Shown piece by piece: positions 24,975 to 32,560 of a stretch of DNA of 35,641 bases. The translations under genes were made by a program, and so were the position numbers. A model generated the notes under the pieces. It did no database searches and was not told where the DNA came from. It was given only the letters and a program-made list of their open reading frames with translations. The stretch comes from an uncultured Treponema sp. (lineage in GTDB: Bacteria; Spirochaetota; Spirochaetia; Treponematales; Treponemataceae). How positions within the stretch are numbered: the stretch's first letter is position 1; each line of letters begins with the position of its first letter. The stretch lies in NCBI RefSeq assembly GCF_946187725.1, contig NZ_CAMHSK010000031.1, positions 1 through 35,641 of the forward strand, in the 5' to 3' direction.

Positions 24975-25727
24975 CTATATAATATAATCAGATGGCGGAA
25001 GAATTCTCTTCAAGAACTGTCTTGTTCTTTCTTCCTTAGGATTGTAGAAGATTTCAGAAGGCTTTCCTTCTTCGAGAACAAATCCTCCGTCCATAAAAAC
25101 AACCTTGTCCGCGACTTCCTCGGCAAAGCTCATCTCGTGGGTTACGACAATCATCGTGTGTCCTTCTTTTGCGACCTGCTTAATCAGTGCAAGAGTTTCA
25201 CCGACAAGTTCAGGGTCAAGCGCACTGGTCGGCTCATCGAACAAAATCACTTCGGCATCCAGTGCAACAGCCCTTGCGATTCCCACGCGCTGCTGCTGAC
25301 CGCCAGAAAGCTGGCTCGGATAGTAATTTTCTTTATCTGCAAGCCCGACTTTTTTAAGTTCCAGTTTCGCCCGCTCAATTGCCTGTGCTTTTGGAATTCC
25401 GTGGCCAGTCACAAGTGCCTCAACTATGTTTTCAAGCGCAGTTTTATTGGCAAATAGATTGTAGTTCTGGAAGACCATCGCAGTTTTTCGCCGCACCGCA
25501 AGCACATCTTTCTTTTTTGCTCCGTGCAAATCAACCGTTATATCACCGATTGAAAGTGAGCCTTTATCAGCCCGTTCCAGAAAATTGATTGACCTCAAAA
25601 GTGTAGTCTTTCCGCTTCCACTTGGTCCTAAAATGACCACGACATTTCCGTCATCAACCGTGAGTGAAACATCATGCAGAACTTCAAGATGACCGAAAGA
25701 TTTTTTTATATGCTCAAGTTTTATCAT
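24975..25727 (-). CDS. Polar amino-acid/cystine-type ABC transporter ATPase (TcyN-like)
   Basis: The 250-residue ATPase is complete: Walker A GPSGSGKT at residues 34-41, Q-loop [10 protein letters not shown], signature [14 protein letters not shown] at 140-153, Walker [13 protein letters not shown] near 160-171 and switch His197 ([11 protein letters not shown]). It would power import through the two permeases encoded immediately upstream. The sequence resembles B. subtilis TcyN, the ATPase of a cystine and sulfur-amino-acid importer (recognised by eye). It lies 46 bases after permease 2 and 11 bases before the NifD-like gene, tying the importer to the reductase subunits. Confidence 0.92.
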   Translation of the reverse strand: MIKLEHIKKSFGHLEVLHDVSLTVDDGNVVVILGPSGSGKTTLLRSINFLERADKGSLSIGDITVDLHGAKKKDVLAVRRKTAMVFQNYNLFANKTALENIVEALVTGHGIPKAQAIERAKLELKKVGLADKENYYPSQLSGGQQQRVGIARAVALDAEVILFDEPTSALDPELVGETLALIKQVAKEGHTMIVVTHEMSFAEEVADKVVFMDGGFVLEEGKPSEIFYNPKEERTRQFLKRILPPSDYII

Positions 25728-25773
25728 TTATAATCCTCGATTTTTTGTGATTTCGACATCGCTAAGTCGCATC

Positions 25774-26436
25774 TTATTTTTTTTTCGCCAGATGCTTTTC
25801 AAGTCGAACCAGGAAGAATTCAACCACAGCGTTTATCGCCCAATAGATAATCGCCGCCGCTACATATCCCTCAACATAACTGTAAGTGTCCGCACAGGGG
25901 ATCGTTGAGCCGTTCAAAACATCAACGATTCCTAGTACAAGCACAATCGATGTATTCTTGATTGAACCGAGCGTGTTGTTCGTAAGGGCAGGCAGTGCGA
26001 CCGGAATCATCTGTGGAATTATGATTTTCTTCAATGTCTGAACTGTCGAGAGTCCGCACGAATAAGCCGCCTCATACTGGCCTTTTGGAATCGAAAGAAA
26101 CGCCCCGCGAATCGATTCGCTCACGATGATTGTACGCCCCAAAGTGAATGTAAAATACGCGAGCAGCATCGTTCCGTTTTTCCCAGGCTTAAAGCAACTC
26201 AGGTAAATCAGATGAAATACGAGGAGTGTAATCATCACCGGAATTCCTGAATAAATTGCCACGACGATTTTAAAAATTTTCTCGACTACAGGAACTTTGA
26301 AAATCCGTGCAAGCGCAATCAGCGTACCCAAAAAAAGACCGATTGCCAGCGGAATCAGGGCAAGGCGGAGTGTGACAGGAATAAAAACCACGCCTGAGAG
26401 AATGCATTTCCACAAATATTCAAAACTGAATTTCAT
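25774..26436 (-). CDS. ABC transporter permease, His/Glu/Gln/Arg type (TcyM/TcyL-like), second subunit
   Basis: This 220-residue inner-membrane permease has about five hydrophobic helices. The cytoplasmic coupling loop is YEAAYSCGLSTVQTLKKII with the conserved EAA-type motif, followed by PQMIPVALPALTNN. The start overlaps the stop of the preceding permease by ATGA, a classic translational coupling signal. With its partner it probably forms the heterodimeric channel for a small polar compound delivered by the lipoprotein at 27211-28020. It ends in a Lys-rich tail (EKHLAKKK). Confidence 0.9.
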   Translation of the reverse strand: MKFSFEYLWKCILSGVVFIPVTLRLALIPLAIGLFLGTLIALARIFKVPVVEKIFKIVVAIYSGIPVMITLLVFHLIYLSCFKPGKNGTMLLAYFTFTLGRTIIVSESIRGAFLSIPKGQYEAAYSCGLSTVQTLKKIIIPQMIPVALPALTNNTLGSIKNTSIVLVLGIVDVLNGSTIPCADTYSYVEGYVAAAIIYWAINAVVEFFLVRLEKHLAKKK

Positions 26437-27143
26437 TTTGCCCCCTCTCTCACGGCTTTCACTCCATAAGAAAGCTTTTTGTCGATTTTTGTAGTGATTG
26501 CCGTAAGAATGAAATTTATCAGAACAAAAATCGTTGCAATAATAAGATAGCTTTCAAGGCTGTGGCCTGAACTTGCACCAAGAGCACTTGCCCGGCCTAT
26601 AATGTCAATCACGCCAATCATAAAGACGAGCGAAGTTTCCTGAAAAAGTCCGATCAGATTCAGCCCGGTAGAAGGAAGCGCAATCCGCACGGCCTGCGGA
26701 AGGATAATCTTCACAAAGGCATTGAATTCGCTCAGTCCACAGGCAAGTGCGGCTTCTTTCTGACCTTTAGGAATCGAAGTGATTGCACCACGAAAAATTT
26801 CTCCTAAAAACACGCCCTGATTCAAAATCAAAGCGAGGTCAACGAAAATGATTTTTTCCCATCGCCTCGTGTCTATTCCGAAAAATGATTGGAGTGCAAT
26901 CGGAAGCGCGTAATAAACTACGAGCATCTGAACCAAAAGAGGTGTTCCTCTTTCAAAAGAAATAAACACGGTCAGAAGCTGGTTCAGGACAGGAATCTTT
27001 TTGATTCTGGCAGTCGCAATCAGAAGGGCAAGAACAAATCCCGCGCTAAATGAAACTGCGACTATTTCAAAAGTAATCGGCAGCTTTACAATCAGAATCG
27101 GAAAATTTTGCACAACTCGCTGCCAGGAAAATAAATCACCCAT
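26433..27143 (-). CDS. ABC transporter permease, His/Glu/Gln/Arg type (TcyL/TcyM-like), first subunit
   Basis: The 236-residue permease carries the family loop GQKEAALACGLSEFNAFVKI followed by LPQAVRIALPSTGLN, and early helices with SFSAGFVLALLIATARI. The start at 27143 (MGDLFSWQ) is chosen because GGAG lies 4 bases upstream and the N-terminus then matches family length. An open TTG-initiated extension to 27188 is less likely. It follows the binding-protein stop by 67 bases and overlaps the next permease by 4 bases. It acts in the inner membrane as half of the import channel. Confidence 0.88.
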   Translation of the reverse strand: MGDLFSWQRVVQNFPILIVKLPITFEIVAVSFSAGFVLALLIATARIKKIPVLNQLLTVFISFERGTPLLVQMLVVYYALPIALQSFFGIDTRRWEKIIFVDLALILNQGVFLGEIFRGAITSIPKGQKEAALACGLSEFNAFVKIILPQAVRIALPSTGLNLIGLFQETSLVFMIGVIDIIGRASALGASSGHSLESYLIIATIFVLINFILTAITTKIDKKLSYGVKAVREGAK

Positions 27144-27210
27144 AGAACTCCAATTCGCTTTTAGAAGCAGGTGGTTTCGGCAATTCAATCACCTTAACCA
27201 CCACTGTCTT

Positions 27211-28020
27211 CTATTTATTGATATTCTGAGTTGTGTCCGAACCGAGGTCTTTAATCGCAAGTTTTGCAAGCTCGCCCGAATCAATCAGTTTTTTGAGCGC
27301 GACATCTACATCAGCTTTTAACTGAGGATTATCCAGATTGAAGATGAAGTAAGATGCGGATGTTGAAATCGGTTCTTCGACAAGCCGGAAAATATTTCCG
27401 TATTCTTTTTGAAGCTGATTGAAACTCGGAATATTCGTGAAGAATGCGTCGTAAGTGCCGTTTTTCATAGCCGCAACAACCTGCTCGTTTGTGAGCGTGC
27501 TTGTAAGAACCGCGTTAATCTGCTCATTAGGATGGTCTTCGTTCCAGTGCTGCAAGATTGCTCCTGTTGCAGAACCTGTCGAAGCCTGCGCTGTTTTTCC
27601 GACCAAATCTTTGAGAGATTTTACATCGGTGTTGTTTTTCAGGACGACAATGTATTTTGAAAAGTCATTGTAGCCATACTCTGTGAAAAGATAGTTTTTG
27701 CGGCGCTCCGGATTAGATTCATACATATGTGCTCCGATGTCGATTTTGCCGGCGGCAAGGGCAAGAAGAATGTTCTTGAAGTCAAAAGTCTGGAATTCAA
27801 ATTTGTACTGAGGCAAAAGCTCATCAATTGCCTTGATTACATCAATCTCGAAACCTGCAAGCTCTCCTTTTTCGTCAAGGTAGCAGTAAAGTGGTGAAGA
27901 TGAGCCGGTTCCGACAAGAACGGTCTTCACATTTGAGTTATCCTTTTTGCACGAAACCAGACCAAAAGTCATAACGGCAAGAGTCAAAGCCAGAACATTT
28001 TTAAAAACATTTTTTTTCAT
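27211..28020 (-). CDS. Periplasmic substrate-binding lipoprotein of the nitrogenase-linked ABC importer
   Basis: This 269-residue family 3 solute-binding protein has a lipoprotein signal (VMTFGLVSC, Cys24). The mature part starts with a typical ligand-lobe motif (GTGSSSPLYCYLDEKGELAGFEIDVIKAI) and contains the hinge region NGTYDAFFTNIP. It should capture a polar amino acid or similar small molecule and pass it to the two permeases downstream. An excellent AGGAGGT ribosome-binding site precedes the ATG. As first gene of the six-gene operon it lies just behind the LysR-type operator region. Cystine, other sulfur amino acids or related compounds are suggested by similarity to the Tcy-type system, but the ligand cannot be read from sequence. 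Confidence 0.9.
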   Translation of the reverse strand: MKKNVFKNVLALTLAVMTFGLVSCKKDNSNVKTVLVGTGSSSPLYCYLDEKGELAGFEIDVIKAIDELLPQYKFEFQTFDFKNILLALAAGKIDIGAHMYESNPERRKNYLFTEYGYNDFSKYIVVLKNNTDVKSLKDLVGKTAQASTGSATGAILQHWNEDHPNEQINAVLTSTLTNEQVVAAMKNGTYDAFFTNIPSFNQLQKEYGNIFRLVEEPISTSASYFIFNLDNPQLKADVDVALKKLIDSGELAKLAIKDLGSDTTQNINK

Positions 28021-28062
28021 AGTACCTCCTGATGTGTTTTACCCTGAATGTTGCCAGGTCAA

Positions 28063-28083
28063 AACCTATCGTTATGGTAGGTT
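28063..28083. promoter_or_regulatory. LysR-type palindrome near the operon transcription start
   Basis: AACCTA at 28063-28068 and TAGGTT at 28078-28083 form a perfect 6-bp inverted repeat with a 9-base spacer. The core CTA-N9-TAG is a 15-bp T-N11-A LysR box. It overlaps the candidate -10 box and the likely start site, so it could be an operator or a 5' leader hairpin. Confidence 0.5.
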
Positions 28084-28086
28084 ATA
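28081..28086 (-). promoter_or_regulatory. Candidate -10 box of the nitrogenase-like operon
   Basis: TATAAC on the minus strand, about 60 bases before the binding-protein start codon. The expected -35 position is poor (TTAGTC, 16-base spacing), as is common for activator-dependent promoters. Confidence 0.4.
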
Positions 28087-28128
28087 TTTTTTTGAAATCT
28101 TTGACTAATATAATTTTTTGATTGCGGT

Positions 28129-28145
28129 TATAGATTTTTTCTATA
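28129..28145. promoter_or_regulatory. Candidate LysR recognition site upstream of the nitrogenase-like operon
   Basis: TATAG-N7-CTATA, a perfect 17-bp palindrome containing T-N11-A. Its centre lies about 63 bases upstream of the start site predicted from the -10 box, the usual distance for a LysR recognition site. It sits just after the LysR stop codon. Confidence 0.5.
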
Positions 28146-28157
28146 GGGGAGAGTGGT

Positions 28158-29066
28158 TTACTTTATGTTGAGGATTTTAATGATTGAAGATATGTATGCC
28201 TGACTGATATTGTCCAGTTTTTTTCCGTTTTTTTGGATATAGCCGAGTTCAAAGCTACGATTTACCGAGCCATCATGATTTTTCAGTGGAACAAGAACAA
28301 AATCTTCGCTGCTTTCTTCCCCGGAAACTCCAGAAAGAAAAGTGTAGCCGTTCAGATGTTCGATAAGGTTTAATTCTGTGGCCCTGTCAGCAACTGTGAT
28401 TGCCTGATTAAGTCCGTATAGTTGTATATCTTCCTCTGAGAAAAAGGATTTTAGATCATCCGTATCGAAAGTGACGAATTTGTATTCTGAAAGGTCGTCC
28501 AACGAAACCGATTCCCTGTCTGCAAGCGGATGTGTTTTGTGCATATAAACAAAGGCACTACATTCGGTGAGTTTATGAAATGACAGTTTGTTTTCTTTGA
28601 GATTCTTTGATATTGCTTCATGATTTGAATCACTCAAATACAAAATGCCGAGTTCGCTTTTTTCTGCCATGACATCATATATTACATCTGAAGCCTTTCG
28701 TTCACGGAAAGAAAAGTCATAGCCTTCAGAAGAGAAGTTTTTTACGACTTCAACAAAGGCTTTGCGGGCAAAAGCATAATACAAGGCGGATACGGAAAAT
28801 GATTTCTTTGTGTGGCAAGTGTATTTTTCAATTAATTTCTGGTACTCATGATAAAGATTTTTGGCATCAGATATGAAATCCCTTCCTTTTTCGGTTAATG
28901 TTATTCCTCGCGAATTCCTGTTGAAGATTTTGAAAGAAAGTTCGTTTTCCAAATCATGAACGCTGCTCGTAAGAGACGGCTGAGAAATGTACAGTTTTTC
29001 TGAAGCTTTGTTGAAGGAGCCTGAATCGGCCACTCCGAGGACATATTTTATCTGCTGAAGAGTCAT
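28158..29066 (-). CDS. LysR-family transcriptional regulator
   Basis: The 302-residue protein has an N-terminal winged helix-turn-helix (about residues 3-62; MTLQQIKYVLGVADSGSF, NKASEKLYISQPSLTSSVHD). An effector-binding domain of the periplasmic-binding-protein fold follows. It lies between two amino-acid-type ABC systems in the same orientation, directly upstream of the nitrogenase-like operon, whose leader carries LysR-type palindromes; it is the obvious candidate regulator. There is no clear ribosome-binding site. The start codon lies only about 20 bases after the terminator U-run of the preceding gene, so its own promoter is not evident. The effector is unknown. Confidence 0.92.
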   Translation of the reverse strand: MTLQQIKYVLGVADSGSFNKASEKLYISQPSLTSSVHDLENELSFKIFNRNSRGITLTEKGRDFISDAKNLYHEYQKLIEKYTCHTKKSFSVSALYYAFARKAFVEVVKNFSSEGYDFSFRERKASDVIYDVMAEKSELGILYLSDSNHEAISKNLKENKLSFHKLTECSAFVYMHKTHPLADRESVSLDDLSEYKFVTFDTDDLKSFFSEEDIQLYGLNQAITVADRATELNLIEHLNGYTFLSGVSGEESSEDFVLVPLKNHDGSVNRSFELGYIQKNGKKLDNISQAYISSIIKILNIK

Positions 29067-29085
29067 GATTGCGGGAAGATATGCG

Positions 29086-29119
29086 AAAAAATCGGGTTCA
29101 GGTGATTGGCCCGAACCCG
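29086..29119 (-). terminator. Rho-independent terminator after the second binding-protein gene
   Basis: On the minus strand CGGGTTC (29113-29119) pairs with GAACCCG (29093-29099), followed by ATTTTTT (to 29086). This is a classic intrinsic terminator located 20 bases after the binding-protein stop. Confidence 0.8.
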
Positions 29120-29138
29120 GTGTTTGATTTGTGGGGAA

Positions 29139-29963
29139 TTAAAGCTGTCCGCCTTCAACTACGAGTGAGTCTGCATCTGAGTTTGGACCATAAACGGCGC
29201 GCAAAGTTGCTTCATAATCAGCATGGAAGAAATTTTCTTTTCCGAGTGTCTTGATTTCTTTGTTGAGCCAGTTTAAAAGTGATGAATTTCCTTTTGTAAC
29301 GGCAGGAGCGATTGTATCAAGTGAACCGAGCGATTCAATTCCGACTGAGAAGCCTGGATTTTCGATTGCCCATGCGAGAACCTCTGTGTTGTCTGTAGAA
29401 AGACCTGCTCCACGGCCATCGAGCAAAGCGTTGTATGCTTCTGAATACTGGTCGAATTTCAAAAGATTTACCTGAGGATAATTCTCTGTGAAGAAAGTTT
29501 CGGCTGTTGTTCCTTTTGAAACAATCAAAGTCTTGCCGTTCAAGTCTTCTGGCTTTTTGATAAGGTCTTTGTCGTTTGAAACAACGCCCAAAGCGCACTT
29601 CATGTAAGGGAGCGCAAAATCAACTTTTTCTGCACGGGCTGGAGTGACTGTGAAGTTTGCAAGAACAAGGTCAACTTTTCCTGTTTCAAGAACTTCTACG
29701 CGGGCAGCGGCCTCAACAGGAACATATTTTACTTTTACGCCCAAATCTTTTGCGATTCGTTCTGCAAAGTAAACATCATATCCCTGATACTTGCCATACT
29801 CGTCAACATAACCGAAAGGCTTTTTGTCAGAGAAAACAGCGATTTTGATTGTCTTGCTTTTTTTAATCTGCTCTACAGTGCGGAATTTTGGTTTTGCAAA
29901 TGCAGAAACAGCCGTAAGCGCAACAAGTGAAGCTGCGATAAATGTCTTAATAGATTTTTTCAT
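29139..29963 (-). CDS. Polar amino-acid ABC transporter substrate-binding protein
   Basis: The 274-residue family 3 solute-binding protein has a classical signal peptide (KTFIAASLVALTAVSAFA, cleavage expected after AFA). Mature motifs include FSDKKPFGYVDEYGKYQGYD, then VDLVLANFTVTPARAEKVDFALPYM, then LIVSKGTTAETFF, typical of amino-acid binders. The start at 29963 has GAGGTGA a few bases upstream; an upstream in-frame start at 30005 overlaps the promoter and is rejected. It probably serves the permease-permease-ATPase set upstream. It has its own strong promoter and terminator, which would allow the higher dosage usual for binding proteins. Confidence 0.9.
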   Translation of the reverse strand: MKKSIKTFIAASLVALTAVSAFAKPKFRTVEQIKKSKTIKIAVFSDKKPFGYVDEYGKYQGYDVYFAERIAKDLGVKVKYVPVEAAARVEVLETGKVDLVLANFTVTPARAEKVDFALPYMKCALGVVSNDKDLIKKPEDLNGKTLIVSKGTTAETFFTENYPQVNLLKFDQYSEAYNALLDGRGAGLSTDNTEVLAWAIENPGFSVGIESLGSLDTIAPAVTKGNSSLLNWLNKEIKTLGKENFFHADYEATLRAVYGPNSDADSLVVEGGQL

Positions 29964-29991
29964 ATAATCACCTCGTTTTTGAAGATGATTA

Positions 29992-30020
29992 GTTATACCA
30001 TTCATTACCTACTAAGTCAA
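29992..30020 (-). promoter_or_regulatory. Strong sigma70 promoter of the second binding-protein gene
   Basis: TTGACT (30015-30020) and TATAAC (29992-29997) on the minus strand are separated by exactly 17 bases. CCTAC/GTAGG half-sites (30008-30012, 30024-30028) flank the -35 box and might be an operator. Confidence 0.7.
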
Positions 30021-30025
30021 TGGGT

Positions 30026-30199
30026 AGGGAGCGACCCCCGAAGGGGGACAAAACCTGTGAGACAGGTTTTGAGCGAGTCTCGTTCGAAGCTATGCTTCGA
30101 GAGCGGAAGGGAGCCGGTCACCGAAGGTGAAGAAACCTGTGAGACAGGTTTCTAGGCGAGTCTCGTTCGAAGCTATGCTTCGAGAGCGGAAGGGAGCCG
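30026..30199. repeat. Two tandem copies of an ~82-bp structured repeat
   Basis: Copy 1 spans 30026-30107 and copy 2 spans 30108-30190; the boundary motif AGGGAGC occurs a third time at 30191. Each copy has three hairpins: a variable one (CCCCCGAAGGGGG in copy 1, TCACCGAAGGTGA in copy 2), then AAACCTGTGAGACAGGTTT, then TCGAAGCTATGCTTCGA. The variable stem differs in sequence but keeps its pairing. The repeat fills the gap between ATPase and binding-protein genes. Confidence 0.85.
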
Positions 30200-30205
30200 A
30201 TAAAA

Positions 30206-30958
30206 TTATTTTCTTCGTGACTCAAATTCGAAGTTGCTCAAAAACTTCTTTGCGCGTTCTGTTTTCGGATTTGTCCAGAATTCTTCGGGCGTTGCGATTT
30301 CTACGATTTCGCCGCCGTCCATGAAGACAATTTTATCTGCGACGGCTCGGGCGAACTGCATCTGATGGGTTACAATCAGCATCGTTTTTCCGTCGTTGGC
30401 TAGGTTCATCATAACATCAAGGACTTCGCGCACCATTTCCGGGTCGAGGGCTGCAGTTACTTCATCAAAAAGCATTACTTCCGGGTGAAGACAGAGCATT
30501 CTAACGATTGCGACGCGCTGTTTCTGCCCGCCTGAAAGCTCGCGCGGGTATGCGTTCTTTTTATCGGCAAGTCCGACTCGTTCAAGCCACATTTCGGCTT
30601 CTTTTTCGACTTCTTTCATGTCGAGGTTCAGTTCGTGAGCGTGTTTCGGACCTAAAAGCAGGTTTTTCATCACATTGAGGTGCGGGAAAAGGTCATAGCT
30701 TTGGAAAACCATGCCGATTCTCTGGCGGATTAAGTGCATGTCCTTGCTGCGGTTTGAGATTACTTCGCCGTCAAGCTTGATTTCGCCATCCTGAATCGTT
30801 TCAAGGCCGTTGATGCAGCGGAGCAGGGTAGACTTTCCGCAGCCGGATGGGCCTAAAACAACGATGACATCGCCTTTTTCGACATTGAGGGAGATTCCCT
30901 TGAGGATTTCATTTTCACCGAAAGATTTTTTGATATTTTTAATTTCCAAAAGTGCCAT
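30206..30958 (-). CDS. Polar amino-acid ABC transporter ATPase
   Basis: The 250-residue protein is a complete ABC ATPase: Walker A GPSGCGKST at residues 36-44, Q-loop VFQSYDLFPH, signature LSGGQKQRV at 141-149, Walker B VMLFDE at 161-166 and switch His198 (IVTHQMQFARAV). The residue after the catalytic Glu is Val rather than the usual Pro (FDEVTAALD), seen in some amino-acid importers. Its start overlaps the permease gene by 20 bases and is preceded by GGAG 8 bases upstream. It would energise import by the permease pair encoded before it. Confidence 0.92.
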   Translation of the reverse strand: MALLEIKNIKKSFGENEILKGISLNVEKGDVIVVLGPSGCGKSTLLRCINGLETIQDGEIKLDGEVISNRSKDMHLIRQRIGMVFQSYDLFPHLNVMKNLLLGPKHAHELNLDMKEVEKEAEMWLERVGLADKKNAYPRELSGGQKQRVAIVRMLCLHPEVMLFDEVTAALDPEMVREVLDVMMNLANDGKTMLIVTHQMQFARAVADKIVFMDGGEIVEIATPEEFWTNPKTERAKKFLSNFEFESRRK

Positions 30959-31649
30959 TTTTTTTCTCCAGTTTTTTTGCGCCGAGATTCAGGAACCAGC
31001 AGACGAAAAAGTACATCATGAAAATCACGAAGTAGACCGAGATGCTGGCCGTTGGAACTGTAAGGCGGTTTGCTTCAATAATCTGCTGGCCGATTTTTAC
31101 GACTTCAATTACACCAACGAAGACTACGAGCGAAGTTGTTTTTATCATTCGGGTAATCAGGTTCATCGAAAGGGGAATCAGGCTGCGTAAAGTCTGCGGA
31201 ATGATGATGTAAAAAAAGACCTGTCGTTCCGTGAGACCGATTGCCCTGCCGCTTTCATACTGGTGAACGGACACGCTTTCAAGGGATGAGCGCACTAAAT
31301 CACCCATTTCGGCCGTTCCCCATAGAGTGAAGACGAGGATGCTTGCCGCTTCTCCGCTCAACGAAATGTCAAAGACGCGGGTGAGGCCATAATATGCCAT
31401 GAAAAGCAGGACCATTTGCGGCATGATACGCATGACTTCCAGATAGATTTTGCAGACGACCTTAACCACATTGTTTTTGACCGTCATCAACATTCCAAAA
31501 AGGATTCCGAGGATGATTGAAAAGGCCACGGAAACAAGGGCAATCCAGACAGTAACCCAAAGTCCACCCAAAAGACGGATGAAATTCGTGCCCTTTGTGA
31601 GCACGCTGAACGCTGAAATTATGGCACTAACGGTTTCCGAATTGAGCAT
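30939..31649 (-). CDS. Amino-acid ABC transporter permease, second subunit
   Basis: The 236-residue inner-membrane permease has the HisM/GlnP-type loop YESGRAIGLTERQVFFYII and PQTLRSLIPLSMNL. The start at 31649 is chosen for GGAGG 7 bases upstream. The longer open frame to 31679 would start deep inside the preceding gene. It overlaps the upstream permease by about 23 bases and the downstream ATPase by 20 bases, so the three are tightly coupled. Confidence 0.9.
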   Translation of the reverse strand: MLNSETVSAIISAFSVLTKGTNFIRLLGGLWVTVWIALVSVAFSIILGILFGMLMTVKNNVVKVVCKIYLEVMRIMPQMVLLFMAYYGLTRVFDISLSGEAASILVFTLWGTAEMGDLVRSSLESVSVHQYESGRAIGLTERQVFFYIIIPQTLRSLIPLSMNLITRMIKTTSLVVFVGVIEVVKIGQQIIEANRLTVPTASISVYFVIFMMYFFVCWFLNLGAKKLEKKNGTFGN

Positions 31650-32289
31650 AACGCAGCCTCCTTTCAGCAAAAGATGCAATCACAGAGATTGGAAGAAGCA
31701 GAAGAAAATACGATACGCAGAGCAGCGTGAGTGCTTCGTCTGTTTTGTAATAAAGACCGATTAAATCTTTGGCAACATACATCAAGTCCGCAAGTGCGAC
31801 GGCTGAAAATACAGATGTTTCCTTGATTAAGAACATGACATTTGCACAAAATCCCGGAACCGAAACTGAAATTGCCTGTGGCAGAATAACATACTGAGTG
31901 ACCTGACGGGATGTGAGCCCTATGCACTGGGCGCTTTCAATCTGAATCTTAGAGACTGATTCAATAGCCGAACGGAAGGTTTCTTCCATATAGGAGCCGC
32001 CCAGAAAAGTAAGACCGATGATTGCACACTGAACCGAAGAAAGCTTGACTCCCATTCGCGGAAAAGCAAAATACAGGAAAAAAAGCTGAATCAGAAGGGG
32101 AGTGTTGCGGGAAAGCTCGATGTATGCACCGACAACACGCTGAATAACCGGAATTTTAAAATATTTTATGAGGGCACAAATCAGCCCCAGCAAAAACGAA
32201 AGCAGAATTCCTGCCACGGCAAGCTGTATAGTAAGTAAAGCAGCCTCTGTGTACATGGGGATAACTTTTTGAATAAACGCATAATCCAT
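31627..32289 (-). CDS. Amino-acid ABC transporter permease, first subunit
   Basis: The 220-residue permease matches the HisM family from its N-terminus (MDYAFIQKVIPMYTEAALLT) and has the coupling loop IESAQCIGLTSRQVTQYVILPQA. The start at 32289 is preferred because the TTG at 32328 falls within the promoter -35 box. Only AGG lies 3 bases upstream of the chosen ATG, so initiation may be leaderless. It is the first gene of the permease-permease-ATPase set. Confidence 0.88.
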   Translation of the reverse strand: MDYAFIQKVIPMYTEAALLTIQLAVAGILLSFLLGLICALIKYFKIPVIQRVVGAYIELSRNTPLLIQLFFLYFAFPRMGVKLSSVQCAIIGLTFLGGSYMEETFRSAIESVSKIQIESAQCIGLTSRQVTQYVILPQAISVSVPGFCANVMFLIKETSVFSAVALADLMYVAKDLIGLYYKTDEALTLLCVSYFLLLLPISVIASFAERRLRYAQFGNR

Positions 32290-32298
32290 ATACCTAGC

Positions 32299-32328
32299 AT
32301 TATAGTAGTTTTGAGCGTATGCTTTCAA
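32299..32328 (-). promoter_or_regulatory. Sigma70 promoter of the second ABC operon
   Basis: TTGAAA (32323-32328) and a perfect TATAAT (32299-32304) on the minus strand are separated by 18 bases. The -10 box ends just 9 bases before the start codon, so the leader would be only a few bases long. Confidence 0.65.
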
Positions 32329-32560
32329 GGCGGTTCAGTGTGTTGGGTGAGATGCCCGGCATTGTAGTATGATTTGATTATTTCGCTGACAACGAAGTTT
32401 TCAAAAAGTCCGCCAGCCATAGCTCCATTCATTGCGACTTGTGCAGAGGTCCATCCTACAAGGAAGCAAACTAAGCCTGTGTCCATGAAATATATCTTTG
32501 GAGTTTTTACTGCCCTATTTGAAACATTCTTTTCATAAGGTTGTAAAAGCCTGATTACGC
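32325..32560 (-). pseudogene. Fragment of a DUF4143-type ATP-binding protein
   Basis: In a frame different from the aminotransferase, the minus strand reads LLQPYEKN, VKTPKIYFMDTGL, a GW motif, then NGAMAGGLFENFVVSEIIKS and YYNAG. This is the characteristic start of the C-terminal nuclease-like part of AAA ATPases with DUF4143. Both ends are missing: the AAA domain upstream and the usual charged EIDLL-type motif downstream. The frame then reads unrelated residues to a stop at 32325. It overlaps the last codons of the aminotransferase gene. This is a decayed remnant, not a working gene. Confidence 0.75.

Noticed and set aside
24846..25457. 203-residue plus-strand open frame opposite the ABC ATPase and NifD-like genes
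   Set aside because: It is antisense to two well-supported genes and shows no domain features.
30026..30199. CRISPR array
   Set aside because: Only two adjacent copies with no spacers between repeats; each copy consists of hairpins.
30127..30324. Small plus-strand gene starting in the repeat
   Set aside because: Most of it is antisense to the ATPase 3' end and the rest is repeat-derived.
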